Shown here one piece after another: positions 18,115 to 26,641 of a DNA stretch of 64,000 nucleotides (the first letter of the stretch is position 1; every line of letters starts with the position of its first letter). The notes beneath the pieces were generated by a model. That model was not told the DNA's origin, did not search any database, and worked only from the letters and a program-made list of their open reading frames with translations. Both the position numbers and the translations under genes were made by a program. This DNA comes from Streptomyces sp. WZ-12 (GTDB lineage: Bacteria; Actinomycetota; Actinomycetes; Streptomycetales; Streptomycetaceae), in assembly GCF_028898845.1 (NCBI RefSeq), contig NZ_CP118574.1, positions 7,737,001 to 7,801,000 of the forward strand, written 5' to 3'.

Positions 18115-19311
18115 TCAGGCCGACATCACCCGCTGTGCCTTTATCGACTGCAGCAGCCCGATCGCGACCCAGCCCGCGAACATCGACGATCCGCCGTAGC
18201 TGACGAAGGGCAGTGGCAGCCCCGTGACCGGCATGATGCCGAGGTTCATCCCGATGTTCTCGAACGCCTGGAAGGCCATCCAGCCCACGATGCCGGTGGC
18301 GACGACCGTGCCGTACAGGTCGGGGCACTGCCGTGCGATGCGGCAGGCCCGCCACAGCACCACCCCGATGAGGGCGATGATCAGGCTCGCGCCGATGAAG
18401 CCCAGTTCCTCACCGGCGACTGAGAAGACGAAGTCGGTCTGCTGCTCGGGCACGAACTGGCCGTTGGTCTGGGCCCCGCGGAAGAGCCCGGAGCCGGTCA
18501 GTCCGCCCGCGCCGATCGCGATCCGCGCCTGGCTGGTGTTGTAGCCGACGCCCGAGGGGTCGAGCGCGGGATCGGCGAACGCGGCGAACCGGTTGATCTG
18601 GTACTGGTCCAGCAGATGGAACTGCCAGACCGCCAGGCAGCCGACCACGCCGATCCCCAGCAGGCCCACCACCCACCGCTTCGGCGCGCCCGCGGCCATC
18701 AGCATGCACAGCACGATCGCCGCGATGCCCAGCACCTGCCCCAGGTCCGGGGTGAGCATGATCAGCGCCGCCGGGACCCCGCCCAGCGCGAGGGCCCGGA
18801 TGATGCCCCGTTGGTCCGGCTGGGAGAGATCGCCGGCGTCCACCCGCGAAGTGAGCGCCACCGCCATCGCGATGATGATCGCGACCTTGACGAACTCGGC
18901 GGGCTGGATGGACATCCCGCCGCCGATCACGATCCACCGCCGGGAGCCGTTGATGGTCGCCCCGACCGGCGTCAGCACCAGCGCCACCAGCAGCACCGTC
19001 ACCACGTAGAGGATGGCCGCGGTGTCCCGTAGGCGGCGGTGGCCGTACCAGAGGGTCAGCGCCCCCAGGGCGAGGCCGATGCCGGTGTTGATGAGGTGCC
19101 GCAGCACGAAGAAGTACGGGTCGCCCTGGTTGAGTTCCATCCGGCCGCGGGTCGCGGAGAAGACCAGCAGCGCGCCGATCGCGGAGAGCGCGAACGCCGC
19201 GCCGAACAGCATCCAGTCGAGCCGGCGGACCAGGGATCCCCGGCCGAGGATTCTGCCCCAGACCGACTTGGCGCGGGTGGTCCCGCGCACGGGAAAGCTG
19301 ATGGCGCTCAA
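18115..19311 (-). CDS. RodA/FtsW-family SEDS peptidoglycan polymerase
   Basis: 398 residues with about ten membrane helices. SEDS hallmarks include SATRGRMELNQGDPYFFVLRHL, SIQPAEFVKVA, MLTPDLGQ, GAGGLTGSGLFRGAQTNGQFVPEQQTDFVFSVAGEELG and the C-terminal LPFVSYGGSS. It should polymerise lipid II glycan chains at the membrane. No start ATG lies near; TTG at 19311 is chosen because a perfect AGGAGG lies six bases upstream. A class B PBP partner is not adjacent, so it is probably an accessory SEDS protein rather than the mre-locus rodA or the division ftsW. Confidence 0.93.
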   Translation of the reverse strand: MSAISFPVRGTTRAKSVWGRILGRGSLVRRLDWMLFGAAFALSAIGALLVFSATRGRMELNQGDPYFFVLRHLINTGIGLALGALTLWYGHRRLRDTAAILYVVTVLLVALVLTPVGATINGSRRWIVIGGGMSIQPAEFVKVAIIIAMAVALTSRVDAGDLSQPDQRGIIRALALGGVPAALIMLTPDLGQVLGIAAIVLCMLMAAGAPKRWVVGLLGIGVVGCLAVWQFHLLDQYQINRFAAFADPALDPSGVGYNTSQARIAIGAGGLTGSGLFRGAQTNGQFVPEQQTDFVFSVAGEELGFIGASLIIALIGVVLWRACRIARQCPDLYGTVVATGIVGWMAFQAFENIGMNLGIMPVTGLPLPFVSYGGSSMFAGWVAIGLLQSIKAQRVMSA

Positions 19312-19535
19312 CCTTGGCCTCCTGTCCGGACGCAGCCACGACAGCCAGACACTACTCCGCTTATTTGCGCAACTACGAAAGCATGCGGTGTGTCGGTGTA
19401 TTCGGCGGCGGGTGGCCGCGTCGTGCGCTCCCCGGGGCGGCGGGAAGCCGGGCTCGATGAGGGGTAAATCCCGGTGAATTCCAGGGTGTTGGCATCTCGC
19501 GACCGTGGCACGACCGTGGGGTGACCACGGCCCGG

Positions 19536-20360
19536 CTACGGTGCGACGTCCCGGCGGAAGAGGGCCGTCCAAAGGAACGGCTCCCCGAAGTGGGGGGATT
19601 CCGGCGGCTCGTCGTGCATCCGGCGGAGCTCGACCTCGGTCAGGTCGGCGAAGAGCGTGCGCAGCGACTCGGGGCTGTACGCGAGGCCGCCGTGCAGGCC
19701 GGACCCGCGGTAGAGGTCGGCGTCCGCGAGTTCGGAGCCCATCGCGCCGGCCGCGAAGCAGCTCAGGCCGAAGTGGCCGCCGGGGGCCAGCGCCCGGTCC
19801 AGGAGGGCGAGATAGCTGACGCGGCGGTGCGGCGGCAGGTGGTGGAAGCAGCCGGAGTCGTAGATCAGGTCGTAGGGGCCGACGAGTTCGCCGACCGGGG
19901 TGCCGTCCGGTGCGGTGGGGCTGGCGAAGGCGTCCCCGCAGTGGAAGCGGACCGCGACGCCGGTGGTGCGGGCGCGCTCCCCGGCCCAGGCGAGGGCGGC
20001 CGGCGAGAGGTCCACGGCGTCCACCTCGAAGCCCGACGAGGCCAGGTGCAGCGCATTGCGACCCGGTCCGCAGCCCAGGTCCAGGGCGCGGCCGCCGGTG
20101 AGCAACCCGCGGTCGAGGTACGAGACGAGGTTCTCGTCCGGCTTCGCCACGAAGAACGGTACCGACCGGCCGCGGTCCGCGTAGAAGCCGTCCCACCAGG
20201 AGGCGCCGCCCGCCGTCCAGCGATCCGCCGCCGGCGCGAACAGGCCGTCGAGCAGCCCGAGTACGTCCTCCACCGTCCGGATGTTGCGCTCCACCCGGTC
20301 TACCCGCCGCTCCAACTGGGCGTTCCGCCCAGGCTCCTCGGCCTCGTCGACCGTGCCCAT
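19536..20360 (-). CDS. SAM-dependent methyltransferase (class I)
   Basis: 274 residues. The first ~40 form a charged helical segment (EEPGRNAQLERRVDRVERNIRTVED), possibly a short coiled coil. The Rossmann methyltransferase follows with motif I ALDLGCGPGRNALHLA, an acidic VDAVDLS, and a YDLIYDSGCFHHLPPHRR segment. The family is of the tellurite-resistance/UbiE general type, and the substrate is unknown. ATG 20360 is preceded by GGGAGG; the longer open frame upstream is low-complexity Thr/Gly and is rejected. Confidence 0.9.
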   Translation of the reverse strand: MGTVDEAEEPGRNAQLERRVDRVERNIRTVEDVLGLLDGLFAPAADRWTAGGASWWDGFYADRGRSVPFFVAKPDENLVSYLDRGLLTGGRALDLGCGPGRNALHLASSGFEVDAVDLSPAALAWAGERARTTGVAVRFHCGDAFASPTAPDGTPVGELVGPYDLIYDSGCFHHLPPHRRVSYLALLDRALAPGGHFGLSCFAAGAMGSELADADLYRGSGLHGGLAYSPESLRTLFADLTEVELRRMHDEPPESPHFGEPFLWTALFRRDVAP

Positions 20361-20673
20361 CCGCCCTCCCGATCCCGATCCCGTGCCCGTGACGGTGTCC
20401 GTCCTCGTCCCGGTCCCCGTCCGGTCGTTGCCGGTGACGATAGGGGAGGGCGGGGCGTACGCCCAGGTCGTCCCGGCGGCGCGCGACGGCCCACCGGCCG
20501 TCTGCCGGCCGGAGTCGGTGCCGCCGGCCACCCTTCTCCGCCGCCACCGGGCGCGCCACCCGCACACCCCGCCCCACCCCGCCAGGGGCCCAATGCGGGC
20601 CGCGCCAGGGGCACTTTCTGGGCGCGCGGCGGGAGACGGCGGAAGGCTGCCGTCCGGTTGGGGCTCCCGGTGG
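20361..20673. other. Intergenic region, no gene seen
   Basis: About 310 bases between two leftward genes, the permease stop and the methyltransferase start. It is GC-rich with repeated GT/CC-rich words just upstream of the methyltransferase. It presumably holds that gene's promoter; no clear box or hairpin could be assigned. Confidence 0.45.
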
Positions 20674-22323
20674 TCACGTCCCGGTCACTACCTCCACCGA
20701 GCCGATGTACTCCCGCGTCTCCTCGTCCGGCAGTCGCACCGCCTGCGCCCAGTAGTAGATGACGAGGCTGAACGCGGCGATGAGGGCGATGTCCCACCAC
20801 AGGGGAAGGGCGTCGGTCGCGCCGCAGGAGACCCTGGACGCCGGGCCGGTGCTGCAGAAGCCGCCCTGCCAGGAGATCACGCCCATGCCCAGCAGATACA
20901 CCGGCAGCCACTGCGCGTGCTTCCAGTCCAGGTGCGGGGCCTTGGGGTTGAGGCCGAGCAGCGCCGAGCCGCCGAGCAGCAGATAGCCCAGGACGATCGC
21001 CACGCCCAGGCGCCACAGGGTGTCCCAACCCGCCCAATAGATGATCAGGTTGGCGACGATGAAGGCCACCGGGGCCCAGAAGAGGCCACCGGGCAGCCGG
21101 TAGGGGCGCGGCCGGTCCGGGTCCTGCTTGCGCAGGCAACCGAAGGCGAGCGGGGCACCGGCGTACATCAGCACGCTCGCGGAGGTCACGAAGCCCACCA
21201 GCTTCTGCCAGGTGGGGAACGGCAGGAAGACCACGAGTCCGATGACGAAGGCGACCAGCAGCCCGAACCACGGCACACCGCGCCGGGTGGTGCGCTCGAA
21301 GACCACCGGGACATAGCCGTTGCGGGACAGCCCGTAGGAGATCCGAGAGGTGGCCGTCACATAGATCAGGCCGGTCCCGGACGGCGAGATGACCGCGTCG
21401 ATGTAGAGGAGCGTGGCCAGCCAGCCCAGGCCGATGGTGGTGGCGAGGCCGGCGAACGGGCCGGCCTTGCCGCTGAACGAGAGGTTGGCCCAGCCGCCGT
21501 GCGCGAACGCGGTGTGCGGCAGCGCCCCGATGAACACCACCTGCAGCGCGACGTACACCAGCACGCCGATGAGGATCGAGCCGAGGACCGCGCGCGGGAT
21601 GTCCCGGGCCGGATCGCGGCTCTCGCCCGCCAACTGGTCGGCCTGCTCGAAGCCGAGGAGGGCGAAGATGATGCCGCTGGTGCTGATCGCGGAGAGCATG
21701 CCGCGGACGCCGAACGGCGCGAAGCCCTGGTAGCCGAAGTTGTCCTGGTGGAAGACGGCGGAGCCCATCACCACGATGGTGAGTGCCGGCACGGCCAGCT
21801 TCCACCAGGTCGCCACGCTGTTGGTGTGGGCCAGCCATCGGATGCCGAAGAAGTTGACGAGGATGAAGAACGCCATGAAGGCGACGGCGAGTCCGTAGCC
21901 GGCCGGGGTCAGATGGTTCTTGCCGGTCTGGACCCAGGGGGCGTGCACGCTGAGGTAGTTCAGCGACGCCATGACCTCGATCGGTGCCACGGTGACCGCC
22001 TGCAGCCAGGAGAACCAGCCGAAGGACGCGCCGGCGGCGCTGCCGAACGCGTAGTGCGGGAAGCGCGCGGTGCCGCCCGCGACCGGGTACATGGCGCCCA
22101 GCTCGGCGTGGACGAACGCCAGGATGACGATGGCGACGGCCCCGATGCCCCAGGAGACCAGCGCCGCGGTGCCCGCCGCCTGCGCCGCGAACAGCGCCCC
22201 GAACAGCCAACCGGACCCGATGATCGACCCCTCCGAGGTCCAGATCAGCCCGATGAGCCCGATGTCGCGTCTCAGCCCGGGGTTCTTGGGGGCGGCGGGT
22301 GCGGTCGGCTTGTGCATCTCCAT
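20674..22323 (-). CDS. APC-superfamily amino-acid permease
   Basis: A 549-residue transporter with about 12-14 membrane helices. The N-terminal signature GLIGLIWTSEGSIIGSGWLFG, then IIFALLGFEQADQLAGESRDPARDIPRAV, and TSRISYGLSRNGYVP are typical APC features. It should import or exchange an amino acid or amine across the plasma membrane. A cytoplasmic loop near residues 470-500 contains SWQGGFCSTGPASRVSCGATD, an unusual pair of Cys. The specificity is not readable. Start at ATG 22323, with a second ATG two codons on. Confidence 0.93.
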   Translation of the reverse strand: MEMHKPTAPAAPKNPGLRRDIGLIGLIWTSEGSIIGSGWLFGALFAAQAAGTAALVSWGIGAVAIVILAFVHAELGAMYPVAGGTARFPHYAFGSAAGASFGWFSWLQAVTVAPIEVMASLNYLSVHAPWVQTGKNHLTPAGYGLAVAFMAFFILVNFFGIRWLAHTNSVATWWKLAVPALTIVVMGSAVFHQDNFGYQGFAPFGVRGMLSAISTSGIIFALLGFEQADQLAGESRDPARDIPRAVLGSILIGVLVYVALQVVFIGALPHTAFAHGGWANLSFSGKAGPFAGLATTIGLGWLATLLYIDAVISPSGTGLIYVTATSRISYGLSRNGYVPVVFERTTRRGVPWFGLLVAFVIGLVVFLPFPTWQKLVGFVTSASVLMYAGAPLAFGCLRKQDPDRPRPYRLPGGLFWAPVAFIVANLIIYWAGWDTLWRLGVAIVLGYLLLGGSALLGLNPKAPHLDWKHAQWLPVYLLGMGVISWQGGFCSTGPASRVSCGATDALPLWWDIALIAAFSLVIYYWAQAVRLPDEETREYIGSVEVVTGT

Positions 22324-22554
22324 GGGGCGTGCCCTCGTTCTGCTGCGATGGCTGCGGCGGCTGACGGCGGGCCCGATGCCTGGGCGGGCCTACGTACCTT
22401 TTGCCCCAATAGTTCAGGACGGGTGCGGGCAGAACGACACGCCGCGCCGGGGCGCCGGGGCCGTGTACCACGACGGCGTCAACTGCCGCGGGCGGCGCGC
22501 CGGGTGCGTCATATGCCGGGTGGGGAACGCGTCGGGAGCGGGCCCGACGGCGCG

Positions 22555-22788
22555 TCACATGCCGTGCGGGGCGGGGGTGATGGAGCGCGGGCGGGGCGCG
22601 AGGGGGAGGGCGGGGGAGCCGGCCGGGTGGTGGGTGTCGGTGCTGGGCGGCGCCACCTCCACGCCGGTCTCGTCGAGGTCGACCGCCCAGGCGATGCCGG
22701 CGATGCTGACGGTGAACGCGAGGGTCAGGCCGATCGCCCCGAACGGGATGCGCCGATGCCACCGCCGCGGGCCGTCGCTGTCCGGCAT
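22555..22788 (-). CDS. Small single-pass membrane or secreted protein
   Basis: 77 residues from ATG 22788, chosen because AGGGAGGG precedes it and the hydrophobic segment begins soon after. One membrane span or uncleaved signal (PFGAIGLTLAFTVSIAGIAWAV, about residues 15-36) is followed by a short acidic, Pro-rich outer tail. The family is unknown. A longer open frame from 22950 would add a non-protein-like stretch. Confidence 0.6.
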   Translation of the reverse strand: MPDSDGPRRWHRRIPFGAIGLTLAFTVSIAGIAWAVDLDETGVEVAPPSTDTHHPAGSPALPLAPRPRSITPAPHGM

Positions 22789-22986
22789 GCCCGTGTCGCC
22801 CTCCCTCGCGTGACCGTGGTGCGCGGGGCGGGCGCGCCCGACCGCCCGGCCCGGCGCGCGACACGACAGGTGCGGGGCCCCGCACCATGTGGCGGCGCCC
22901 GGTGTCACGCGCTCGCCCCATCTTCCGTTACACCACGAGGAGTTGACCATCCCCCGTAAGGGGACGCTGGCACCGGGGACGTCGGC

Positions 22987-23757
22987 TCACGGCTTGACGG
23001 CGTGCAGCACGCCCAGCCCCCGCGGCCCGACCTCGTCGTACCGGGCCTCCAGGCCGGCGGCCCGGCACTGGTCGGCCACCCAGCGCGCGGCCAGCCGCAG
23101 CTTCGGATAGCTGCTGGTGCGCAGCTCCCAACCGGTCGCCGCGCGGGTGTGCAGCAGGTCGTGGACCAGCACCGTGTCGTCGTCGACGTATTCGAGGAAG
23201 CAGGTCAGCAGGCGGTCGTCGGTGCTACGGACCGGCAGGAACCGCTCGGTGCCGTGCAGTTCCGCCGTCAGATCGCGCGAGGTCGCGACGGAGTGACCGC
23301 CCGGCCGGAGCGCGCGGGCCACGTCGCGGAGCAGCTCGCTGACGTCCCTCTTGGCGGGCAGGTGGGGCAGGGTGTCGCCCATGCACACGATGGCCGCCAC
23401 CGACGCCGGGGCCGCCGCCTCCGGGAGCGCGCCGCGGATGTCCCGGCACAGGGGGCGGATCGCGTTCGGGGCGCCACCGGCACGGGCGTGGGCCGCGGTC
23501 AGCTCGGCGAGGAGGGGTTCGCTGGTGTCCACGGCCACGACCGGCGCGAAGCCGAGGCCGGCCAGCGCCAGGGGCTGGGTGCCGGGGCCGCAGCCGAGGT
23601 CGATGGCGAGGGTGGCGTTCGGGTCCGTGCCCGCGCGCACGCCCAGGTCCCGCAGGAGCGTCCGCTGGCCGGCGGCCGCGGCGTCGAGGTCGCCGCCCAG
23701 CATCCAGGTGTAGTGCTCGGCGAGCAGGCGCGCGTAGTGCTCCACGGCAGCCGTCAC
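22987..23757 (-). CDS. SAM-dependent methyltransferase coupled to MarR
   Basis: 256 residues from GTG 23757, whose first bases overlap the MarR stop as GTGA, so the pair is translationally coupled. Methyltransferase motif I is AIDLGCGPGTQPLAL, followed by VVAVDTS, VAAIVCMGDTLPHL and RALRPGGHSVAT. A C-terminal beta region follows (WELRTSSYPKLRLAARWVADQCRAAGL). The small-molecule substrate is unknown. The coupling to MarR suggests the enzyme is induced by its own substrate or an antibiotic. Confidence 0.92.
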   Translation of the reverse strand: MTAAVEHYARLLAEHYTWMLGGDLDAAAAGQRTLLRDLGVRAGTDPNATLAIDLGCGPGTQPLALAGLGFAPVVAVDTSEPLLAELTAAHARAGGAPNAIRPLCRDIRGALPEAAAPASVAAIVCMGDTLPHLPAKRDVSELLRDVARALRPGGHSVATSRDLTAELHGTERFLPVRSTDDRLLTCFLEYVDDDTVLVHDLLHTRAATGWELRTSSYPKLRLAARWVADQCRAAGLEARYDEVGPRGLGVLHAVKP

Positions 23758-24212
23758 TGCGGAGCCCCTTCCGATGTTTCCGATGCCTCCGCTGTGTGGG
23801 GCGTGCCTCCTGCGGCGGATTCGCCGGTGCGCACCCACGCCGCGAGGTCGGCGAGATGGACGTTGGCCGTCGAAGCTTCCAGGGACGCGCCGAGGGCCGC
23901 CCGATAGGTCGGGGTGGCCTGCGCGTAGCGCTGCCGGCCGGCCTCGGTGATGCCGGCGGCGACCGCGCGTCCGTCACCGGGGGCGGCGGTCCGCCGGGCG
24001 AGCCCCTGGGTCTCCAACCGGCCGACCAGGCGGGTCACCGTGCTGTCCTTCAGCCCGATCCGGTCGGCCAGTTCGCCCATCCGCAGCGCGGGGCCGCTGT
24101 CCGGGCGGCTGAGCGCGCACAGCGCCCGGTACTCCGAGAGCGGCAGGCCGTGCCGGCGCTGTAGCGTCTCGTCCAGGTGCTTCTCCGCCCGGCCCAGCAA
24201 CCGCACCGCCAT
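23754..24212 (-). CDS. MarR-family transcriptional regulator
   Basis: A 152-residue winged-helix regulator. It has YRALCALSRP, then the HTH MGELADRIGLKDSTVTRLVGRLETQGLARR and the wing TAAPGDGRAVAAGITEAGR. No ATG/GTG/TTG lies in frame between 24212 and the upstream stop, although the sequence just before the ATG still reads protein-like (EDERWC). The N-terminus may therefore be longer with a rare start. A palindrome 110 bases upstream is a likely autoregulatory site. It is translated together with the methyltransferase. Confidence 0.9.
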   Translation of the reverse strand: MAVRLLGRAEKHLDETLQRRHGLPLSEYRALCALSRPDSGPALRMGELADRIGLKDSTVTRLVGRLETQGLARRTAAPGDGRAVAAGITEAGRQRYAQATPTYRAALGASLEASTANVHLADLAAWVRTGESAAGGTPHTAEASETSEGAPQ

Positions 24213-24322
24213 GCACCAGCGTTCGTCCTCCGCGTCGCCCGCAGGCGCGGCGGCGGGGCGGCCGTCGGGTATCGCCTCGTGCCGTCGTTCGGGTCGCTGT
24301 TCGATCAGGGAGGTAACGTAAC

Positions 24323-24336
24323 TGCTTGCTCAAGCA
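24323..24336. promoter_or_regulatory. Probable MarR operator
   Basis: TGCTTGCTCAAGCA is a perfect 6+2+6 palindrome within a wider AACTGCTTGCTCAAGCAATT context, in the upstream region of the marR-methyltransferase pair. Size and symmetry fit MarR-family boxes. Assignment to this MarR is by proximity. Confidence 0.7.
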
Positions 24337-24436
24337 ATTACTAGGGGTGCGGTGGTTGTCCTGCGGATCGCGCAGTCTCCTTGTGGGGGTGCGGAGTTGG
24401 GGTGAGGCGGACGGGGTGGAGGAGTCCGCGCCGTGC

Positions 24437-25111
24437 CTAGTCCCGTAGCCCCAGGACGACCCCGCGTCCGGCGTATGCGCGGTCCAGCGTGGGCCAGTCG
24501 ACGTGGGCGAACTCCTGTGAACGGCCGGGGAATCCGGAGGGGTTGTGGATCACCACGTGGTCCGGGGTGACGCCGACGGCCAGGACCAGGTGGCCGCCCC
24601 GGTGCGGCGGTTCGGGGTCGGCGTCCCGGATGGCGGGGTGGACGGAGAGCAGCACCAGCCGGCCGGCGCCGATCAGGGCGGGGAGCTCCTCCCGGGGGAG
24701 CTCGGGGCGGGACTGCGCCAACAGGCCCCAGTGGCGCTCCACATAGGAGGCGAACGGCGCGTAGATCAAGCCGTGCAGGCCGTCCTCGTGGCGCACGTAG
24801 GCGCCGGCGTCCAGGCATGCGGTGGCGAGGTCCATGGCGGTGGGGACCGGGTGTCGCCAGAAGGCGAGCGCCATCCGCAGGCAGGCCATCCCGCACAACC
24901 GCCAGGACCACCAGGCGTATTCCTCGGGGTTGTCGGCGCCGTATTCCGGCCAGCGGGGGTCCTCGGCGGCCTCGACGGTGCCGGCGATGATCGCGGGGAC
25001 GAGTTCCGGGGAGGCCCACTGGGAGTAGTAGGGGACGGGGTGGATGAGGGTGCTGGGGGTGGGGCGGTGGGGATGAGTGGGGTCGATGGGGTCGGTGGTG
25101 TTGGTGGGCAT
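24437..25111 (-). CDS. Predicted C39-like cysteine peptidase
   Basis: 224 residues with a papain-like C39_2 layout. The catalytic Cys is in RLCGMACLRMAL (Cys73), followed much later by HRGGHLVLAVG (His174) and IHNPSG (Asn190). The start region PVPYYSQWASPELVP is typical of this family. It has no signal peptide, so an intracellular peptidase or deamidating role is possible. It is Trp-rich around 67-70. ATG 25111 was chosen; the longer frame adds a Pro-rich nonspecific stretch. It is monocistronic as far as can be seen. Confidence 0.82.
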   Translation of the reverse strand: MPTNTTDPIDPTHPHRPTPSTLIHPVPYYSQWASPELVPAIIAGTVEAAEDPRWPEYGADNPEEYAWWSWRLCGMACLRMALAFWRHPVPTAMDLATACLDAGAYVRHEDGLHGLIYAPFASYVERHWGLLAQSRPELPREELPALIGAGRLVLLSVHPAIRDADPEPPHRGGHLVLAVGVTPDHVVIHNPSGFPGRSQEFAHVDWPTLDRAYAGRGVVLGLRD

Positions 25112-25199
25112 GGTGCAGAGTATCGGCGGGGGGGGAGTGGGGTGGGTGGGGCTGGAGGGGTGGGGCGCGTCTCCGTGCCGGGTCCGTGGCCGCCCGTGG

Positions 25200-25916
25200 T
25201 TACGGGGTGCGCGGCGGCTCCCAGACCGAGGCGTCATGGGCGAAGTACACCCGGCGCGGGTCGAACGCGGCGAGCCGGTCGAGCCAGGGGTGGTACGCGG
25301 GGAGCGGCGGCGCCAGGCCGTCGCGGGCCGCCCGGCGGGTCAGGTCGGCGCTGGCGTGGTGCGAGGCGAAGTCGTGCGCCTGGCCGGCCAGTACGACCGT
25401 GCCCTTGGGGCCGCGGAGGACCAGCGACTGGTGCCCGTCGGTGTGGCCGGGCGTCGGCACGACCCGGACGCCCGGCCAGATCTCGGCCTCGCCGGCGACC
25501 TCCTCGTAGCGCGCCCCGGGGAAGTCGATCAGCCCGTCGATGGTGTAGTCGCCCCGGCGCGCGGTGGCCAGCTCGACCTTCTGCACCACGATGGGCTTTC
25601 CGGCCAGCAGCGGGTTGCCGCCGCAGTGGTCGAAGTGCAGATGACAGTTGACGACGAGTGAGATCTCGGCGAGCGACGCGCCGGCGGCGGTCAACGCGGC
25701 CTGGAGCGGGCGGCGTTGGGGACGGTAGTGGGCCTCGGTCGCCGGGTCCGCGGCGCCGATGCCGGTGTCGAAGAGGAGCAGGCCCCGGTCGTGCTCCACC
25801 AGGTAGGCCAGGGCCGGCTCCACGCGGGGCTCCGGGCCGCCGGTCTCCACCGCCGGCCGGACGAAGTACCCCAGGTCCAGGCGGTGCACCGCCAGATGTG
25901 TCGAGGTCGTCTGCAT
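25200..25916 (-). CDS. MBL-fold metallo-hydrolase, AHL-lactonase-like
   Basis: A 238-residue metallo-beta-lactamase-fold enzyme. The metal motif HLHFDH is at 92-97, with further ligands in PTPGHTDGHQSL and a late YFAHDASVW. The N-terminal RLDLGYFVRPAVETGG and LLFDTGIG match the N-acyl-homoserine lactonase branch. It should be a dinuclear zinc hydrolase; whether it acts on a lactone signal is inference. ATG 25916 lies just before the conserved start. The frame continues upstream antisense to the AhpD-like gene, which I do not count as coding. Confidence 0.88.
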   Translation of the reverse strand: MQTTSTHLAVHRLDLGYFVRPAVETGGPEPRVEPALAYLVEHDRGLLLFDTGIGAADPATEAHYRPQRRPLQAALTAAGASLAEISLVVNCHLHFDHCGGNPLLAGKPIVVQKVELATARRGDYTIDGLIDFPGARYEEVAGEAEIWPGVRVVPTPGHTDGHQSLVLRGPKGTVVLAGQAHDFASHHASADLTRRAARDGLAPPLPAYHPWLDRLAAFDPRRVYFAHDASVWEPPRTP

Positions 25917-26023
25917 GTCCCCATGATTCACGGGCCGTTCGGGCGCCGCAGGCCGTTTTCCGACCGTGGCCCGTCGGGCGCCCGCACCACCGGTTCCCTC
26001 CCCGGTGGTGCGGGCCGGCGGGC

Positions 26024-26557
26024 TCAGGGTGCGCCCGGCGTCCGGCGCGTGGTGACGTTCATCCGGTTCCAGGTGTTCACCGTGAAGATCAGCGCGATCA
26101 ACTGCGCCAGCTCCTCCTCCCCGAAGTGGCGGGCGGCCTCGTCGTACACCGCGTCCGGCACGCCCTCCGGGAGCCGGGTCACCGCCTCGGTGAGGGCCAG
26201 CGCGGCGCGCTCCTTCGCGGTGTAGAGGCTGGCGTCGTGCCAGGCGCTGAGCTGGTCGATCCGCTCCTCGCGCTCGCCGGCCCGGCGGGCGTCCCCGACG
26301 TGGTAATCGATGCAGTACGCGCACCCGTTGACCTGCGAGGCGCGGATCTGCACCAGTTCGAGCAGGGCCGGGTCCAGGCCCTCGCGGGCCGCGGTGTCCA
26401 GGGCGAGCACGGCCTTGAAGACCTTCGGGGCGACCCGGGGGAAGTCCATGCGCTGGGGTATCCGCACCGGCTGGGCCGGGTCGGCCGTCGCGGTCGCCCG
26501 GGTCGTTCCCCTTGACTGATGGGACTGGTTTGTCTGAGCTGTCTCGTTCGTGGTCAT
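26024..26557 (-). CDS. Carboxymuconolactone-decarboxylase/AhpD-like protein
   Basis: 177 residues. The redox motif C-x2-C-x3-H (CAYCIDYH) lies in a helical AhpD-like domain (LVQIRASQVNGCAYCIDYHVGDAR), followed by DQLSAWHDASLYTAKERAALALTEAVTRL. Such proteins act as alkyl-hydroperoxide-type reductases. The first ~25 residues are Thr/Gln-rich. It is divergent from the MocR regulator, which may control it. Confidence 0.92.
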   Translation of the reverse strand: MTTNETAQTNQSHQSRGTTRATATADPAQPVRIPQRMDFPRVAPKVFKAVLALDTAAREGLDPALLELVQIRASQVNGCAYCIDYHVGDARRAGEREERIDQLSAWHDASLYTAKERAALALTEAVTRLPEGVPDAVYDEAARHFGEEELAQLIALIFTVNTWNRMNVTTRRTPGAP

Positions 26558-26641
26558 GTCACCAACGGTAGGCGGCGATTAGCCCCACGGTATGGTGCAT
26601 TTCCAGGGTGGATCGTTGGGGCAATGTGTGGGGGAGCGAGA

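Noticed and set aside
19312..20577. Apparent 820-residue frame joining RodA with the region to its right
   Set aside because: The added part lies across intergenic DNA and antisense-like frame of the methyltransferase gene; the TTG with AGGAGG at 19311 is a better start.
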